The position numbers and the translations under genes are program-made. The notes below the pieces were generated by a model. That model made no database searches, was not told the DNA's origin, and worked only from the letters and a program-made list of their open reading frames with translations. A DNA stretch of 64,000 bases from Escallonia rubra (lineage: Eukaryota > Streptophyta > Magnoliopsida > Escalloniales > Escalloniaceae): assembly GCA_033065855.1 (NCBI GenBank), contig JAVXUO010000656.1:62001-126000 (forward strand), given 5' to 3'. Positions 61,386 to 64,000 of the stretch are shown in pieces. Positions within the stretch are counted from its first letter, which is position 1, and each line of letters opens with the position of its first letter.

Positions 61386-64000
61386 CTACGGAAAAAGGAA
61401 AATCACACATCAGAAGCAAAATCTGGAACAAATGGCTGTGAAATAGGCTTTATACATCGGGATTGAAGTGGTGACAGAACTAATAAGAGACTAAGAGGCA
61501 AGCTTGAAAAAATTGTAACTGCAAAACATATTATAGGCTATGAGATGTATACCACACTCTGGACAAGATTTACAGTCTGACTTCCAGATTACGAGACACC
61601 TGAAATTAGATACATAAGAATAATGGAATAGCTTTGCCGGAAAAAAAAATTAAAGTGGAAAATCAAATAGTTGAAATTTCCGTGCATATCGAAGAAGTAT
61701 TTGTGAAATTTGGCATAAGGGAACTGAGAGACCTACCGTAAGTGGAAAGAATTTCAAAGCTTCCTTCACCCCCCACCCTCCATCCCAGCGGGGCCTAAAA
61801 GGAAAGAAGAAAGGGAACCCCAAAAAGAATGAAAACAAGTGCTTATTCAACCTTTATAACAATAATTTGACACAAAAAAAGAAGCACAAACAATATAATT
61901 TCAACCCTAAGGCCTCCCCCACAATCTATGAAGTGGGGACTAGGACTGCCGATACTCATCAGAAAGTGCTTCTGAAGTGCAAAATGTTGTTAGTCCTTGA
62001 TATTCCTGAGGGCTACACATCTCAATCATGGGTCATAGACCACGGCTTGCATCAGGAGTCATCTTGACATCTAGATTAAAGCTTCAGCTTCGTGCATTCT
62101 CTATCAGGTGACAAGTATATATTATGAATTTGTCGTAGACTCGTAGTAGCTAGATAATGCCAGAAATTATCACCAATAGGTGCATCTACATCGGCACATG
62201 TAACTTTATCTCGTCTGTCTAGTCTACTTTATGTTCCATAAACTTGTGTCGCCATAACAACAGACACAAGTTACAGAACATATGTTCCCCCGTCATCCAT
62301 CAACACTTACACTATAAACGCAGTCATCTGCATGATTTATTAAGTTAACCAAATTTATCAAGTGCACTAGAAGGAAATAGGTTTAATGCAAAGTGATATG
62401 AATAGCGATTCTTCACAAATAAAATTCAAAGAAGAGAAAATTAGAGGGCAAAAATAGAGGAATGTACTCAATGCAGTCTCATGCACCCAATTTATTTGTG
62501 CAGTTGCGGGCGGTGCACCTTGATCTTTCTCTCCCAAGGAGTGTTAAGCATGATACCTTGTTAGGCTGATTCTACAGTTTAAGCATTTGGAGCAAATGGT
62601 CACTTAACGTAGTATTAGATCTAAAACCATCTCAAATTCATTATTTTATTCTCCAAAGCCCCAAAGAATTGGCAATACACCAGATCATTCTGGCAGCCCG
62701 ATACTCAGAAGTATTTGTTCTGTTAATTTTACTACTTTGTGGCTACCACTTAGATGAAAGTTTGCTAATGTCATGCCGAGTCTATCCCAACATGAAATCT
62801 GAAATCAAAATGCTATTTTTTGTATCTCATCCACCATTTGTTCACATCATCACATGCAAAGTATACTAGAGAAAATCCACCAAGGGGTGAATCCAAGAAC
62901 AACGAACTACCAAACAAAGTATAAAATGCAGGAACACACAACTTCTAAGAAGCATGTAAAATAAGACGCAGAAACAGGACATTCATTCCTAGAGACAGAG
63001 AGATCTGAAGAAGACTTGTAAATTCAAACCACTCAAGCCTTCAACGAACCAGCTCCATCAGATAAACAAAGACTTGATTTATCCATGATTCAAGGTTGAA
63101 TTGTAGTAGAAAATCTTGAAAGATAAATGATTCAAGGAAACTTTCAAATTGCGCAGCCTCGATTGTAATTGGCATTAGATTAACCAGAGAGGAAGAGACT
63201 TATTAAGGGACGCCCATGTGAAATCCATCATAAGAGGAAAAACAAAAAGCAAACATAGCCTTCAAACTGTTCCAATGGCCTGGCCATCCAAAGTTCTAAA
63301 CCACAGACAAGATTTTGTTTTTTTTCATTTGGTGGCAGCCCTTATGTGCAGCACTTGCTTCTTAATAAGGGTATGCAATAGGCAAATCCGCTGCTCCAGG
63401 CAAGTTTATAAAAGGCACAAAGTGCTGAATTAAAATACTCAATTCAGTCTCACAATCAAGGAAAAGAAGATGTGCCAAATGACGTGTTGAGATTTGCATG
63501 CCACCATAAACAGTCCGCCAACCAGATGATCCGGCACCTCACACCCGAACCTCGTACTTCTCCGCATATAGTAATCAATAATGATGCATTGGTACTCTAC
63601 ACCCCAGTACCCCAAACCCACAACTAAAGCACAAAACCACAGCTGGGGACAAACCTAGCAAGTGTGTAAGACACAAAGCTGAGATTCCTGCCTTCTTACT
63701 TGTACTTCGAAGTAAAAAAGGAAATACCTTCAGTCACAAACCAATGCCTTAAGGCCATAGATTCTAAGAATGACGTAGGTATTGATCAACAATTTCATCA
63801 CCTTTAGATCTTGTACTCTACCAATCGAGGGTGTGGAGTGCGGTAGATTGACCACCAACCCAATCAGGCCCTAACCTAAAAAGAGTGTAAGACACAAAGC
63901 AGAGGTAAACCTATCACATGGGTGCAAACTGCAAAGCTGGAAAAGTCCAAACAAAACTTTTCAGTGCTTAAAAGGATGAGCACCCAAAGACTAGAAAAGT
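61386..64000. other. probable NUP62 intron, no exon recognised
   Basis: I searched the minus strand for FG-type coding sequence and found none. The words GTGTAAGACACAAAGC occur twice (63665 and 63885). Otherwise the stretch looks unique and non-coding. Confidence 0.45.

Overview
This is nuclear DNA of a flowering plant, most likely a woody or TE-rich eudicot. The evidence is spliced genes with GT-AG introns, a plant mitochondrial elongation factor G gene, a plant CC-NB-ARC-LRR resistance gene, and many plant-type transposon remnants (long-TIR Mutator-like elements, a solo LTR, a chromodomain Ty3/gypsy relic, LINEs, a Helitron). The species cannot be named from sequence alone. Most of the window is AT-rich and non-coding; four genes carry nearly all supported coding sequence.

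Layout. Positions 1-14.7 kb are a transposon graveyard: at least four copies of one G-rich Mutator-like terminal repeat (1.8, 4.9, 7.6 and 12.5 kb), a MULE transposase N-terminal relic (3.7-4.05 kb), a 1.9 kb solo LTR with a perfect 5-bp target duplication (8876-10778), and two LINE reverse-transcriptase relics (11.3-11.7 and 14.1-14.7 kb). An intact single-exon CNL disease-resistance gene follows (15062-19282, +). Behind it lie two truncated copies of its own 3' end (19.8-20.6 kb).

From 23889 to 43349 on the minus strand lies a complete 20-exon gene for mitochondrial elongation factor G (about 755 aa). I could join every exon in phase. Its 9.1 kb intron 5 holds a decayed chromovirus, an LTR-like stretch and a TIR element. 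Intron 1 holds a tandem array derived from the 3' end of exon 1 plus its splice donor. A four-exon gene for a small tail-anchored membrane protein follows on the plus strand (45819-48332). It has correct splice phases, a GC-AG first intron and one in-frame TGA. A non-autonomous Helitron sits 320 bp behind it. The 50-54 kb stretch is a run of three unrelated tandem duplications, the last inside a TIR element. An orphan leucine-rich-repeat fragment lies at 55.8 kb. The C-terminal eight exons of the nuclear pore protein NUP62 occupy 57002-61385 on the minus strand; its FG-repeat 5' part lies beyond the right edge.

The genes do not form a pathway. MEFG1 and NUP62 are housekeeping genes (mitochondrial translation; nuclear transport) and, as I recall, are also near neighbours in Arabidopsis (At2g45030 and At2g45000), so the block is probably old and has been inflated here by transposons. 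The CNL gene and its broken copies are the fast-evolving part.

The least expected structure is the array in MEFG1 intron 1. No undescribed multi-gene system was seen.
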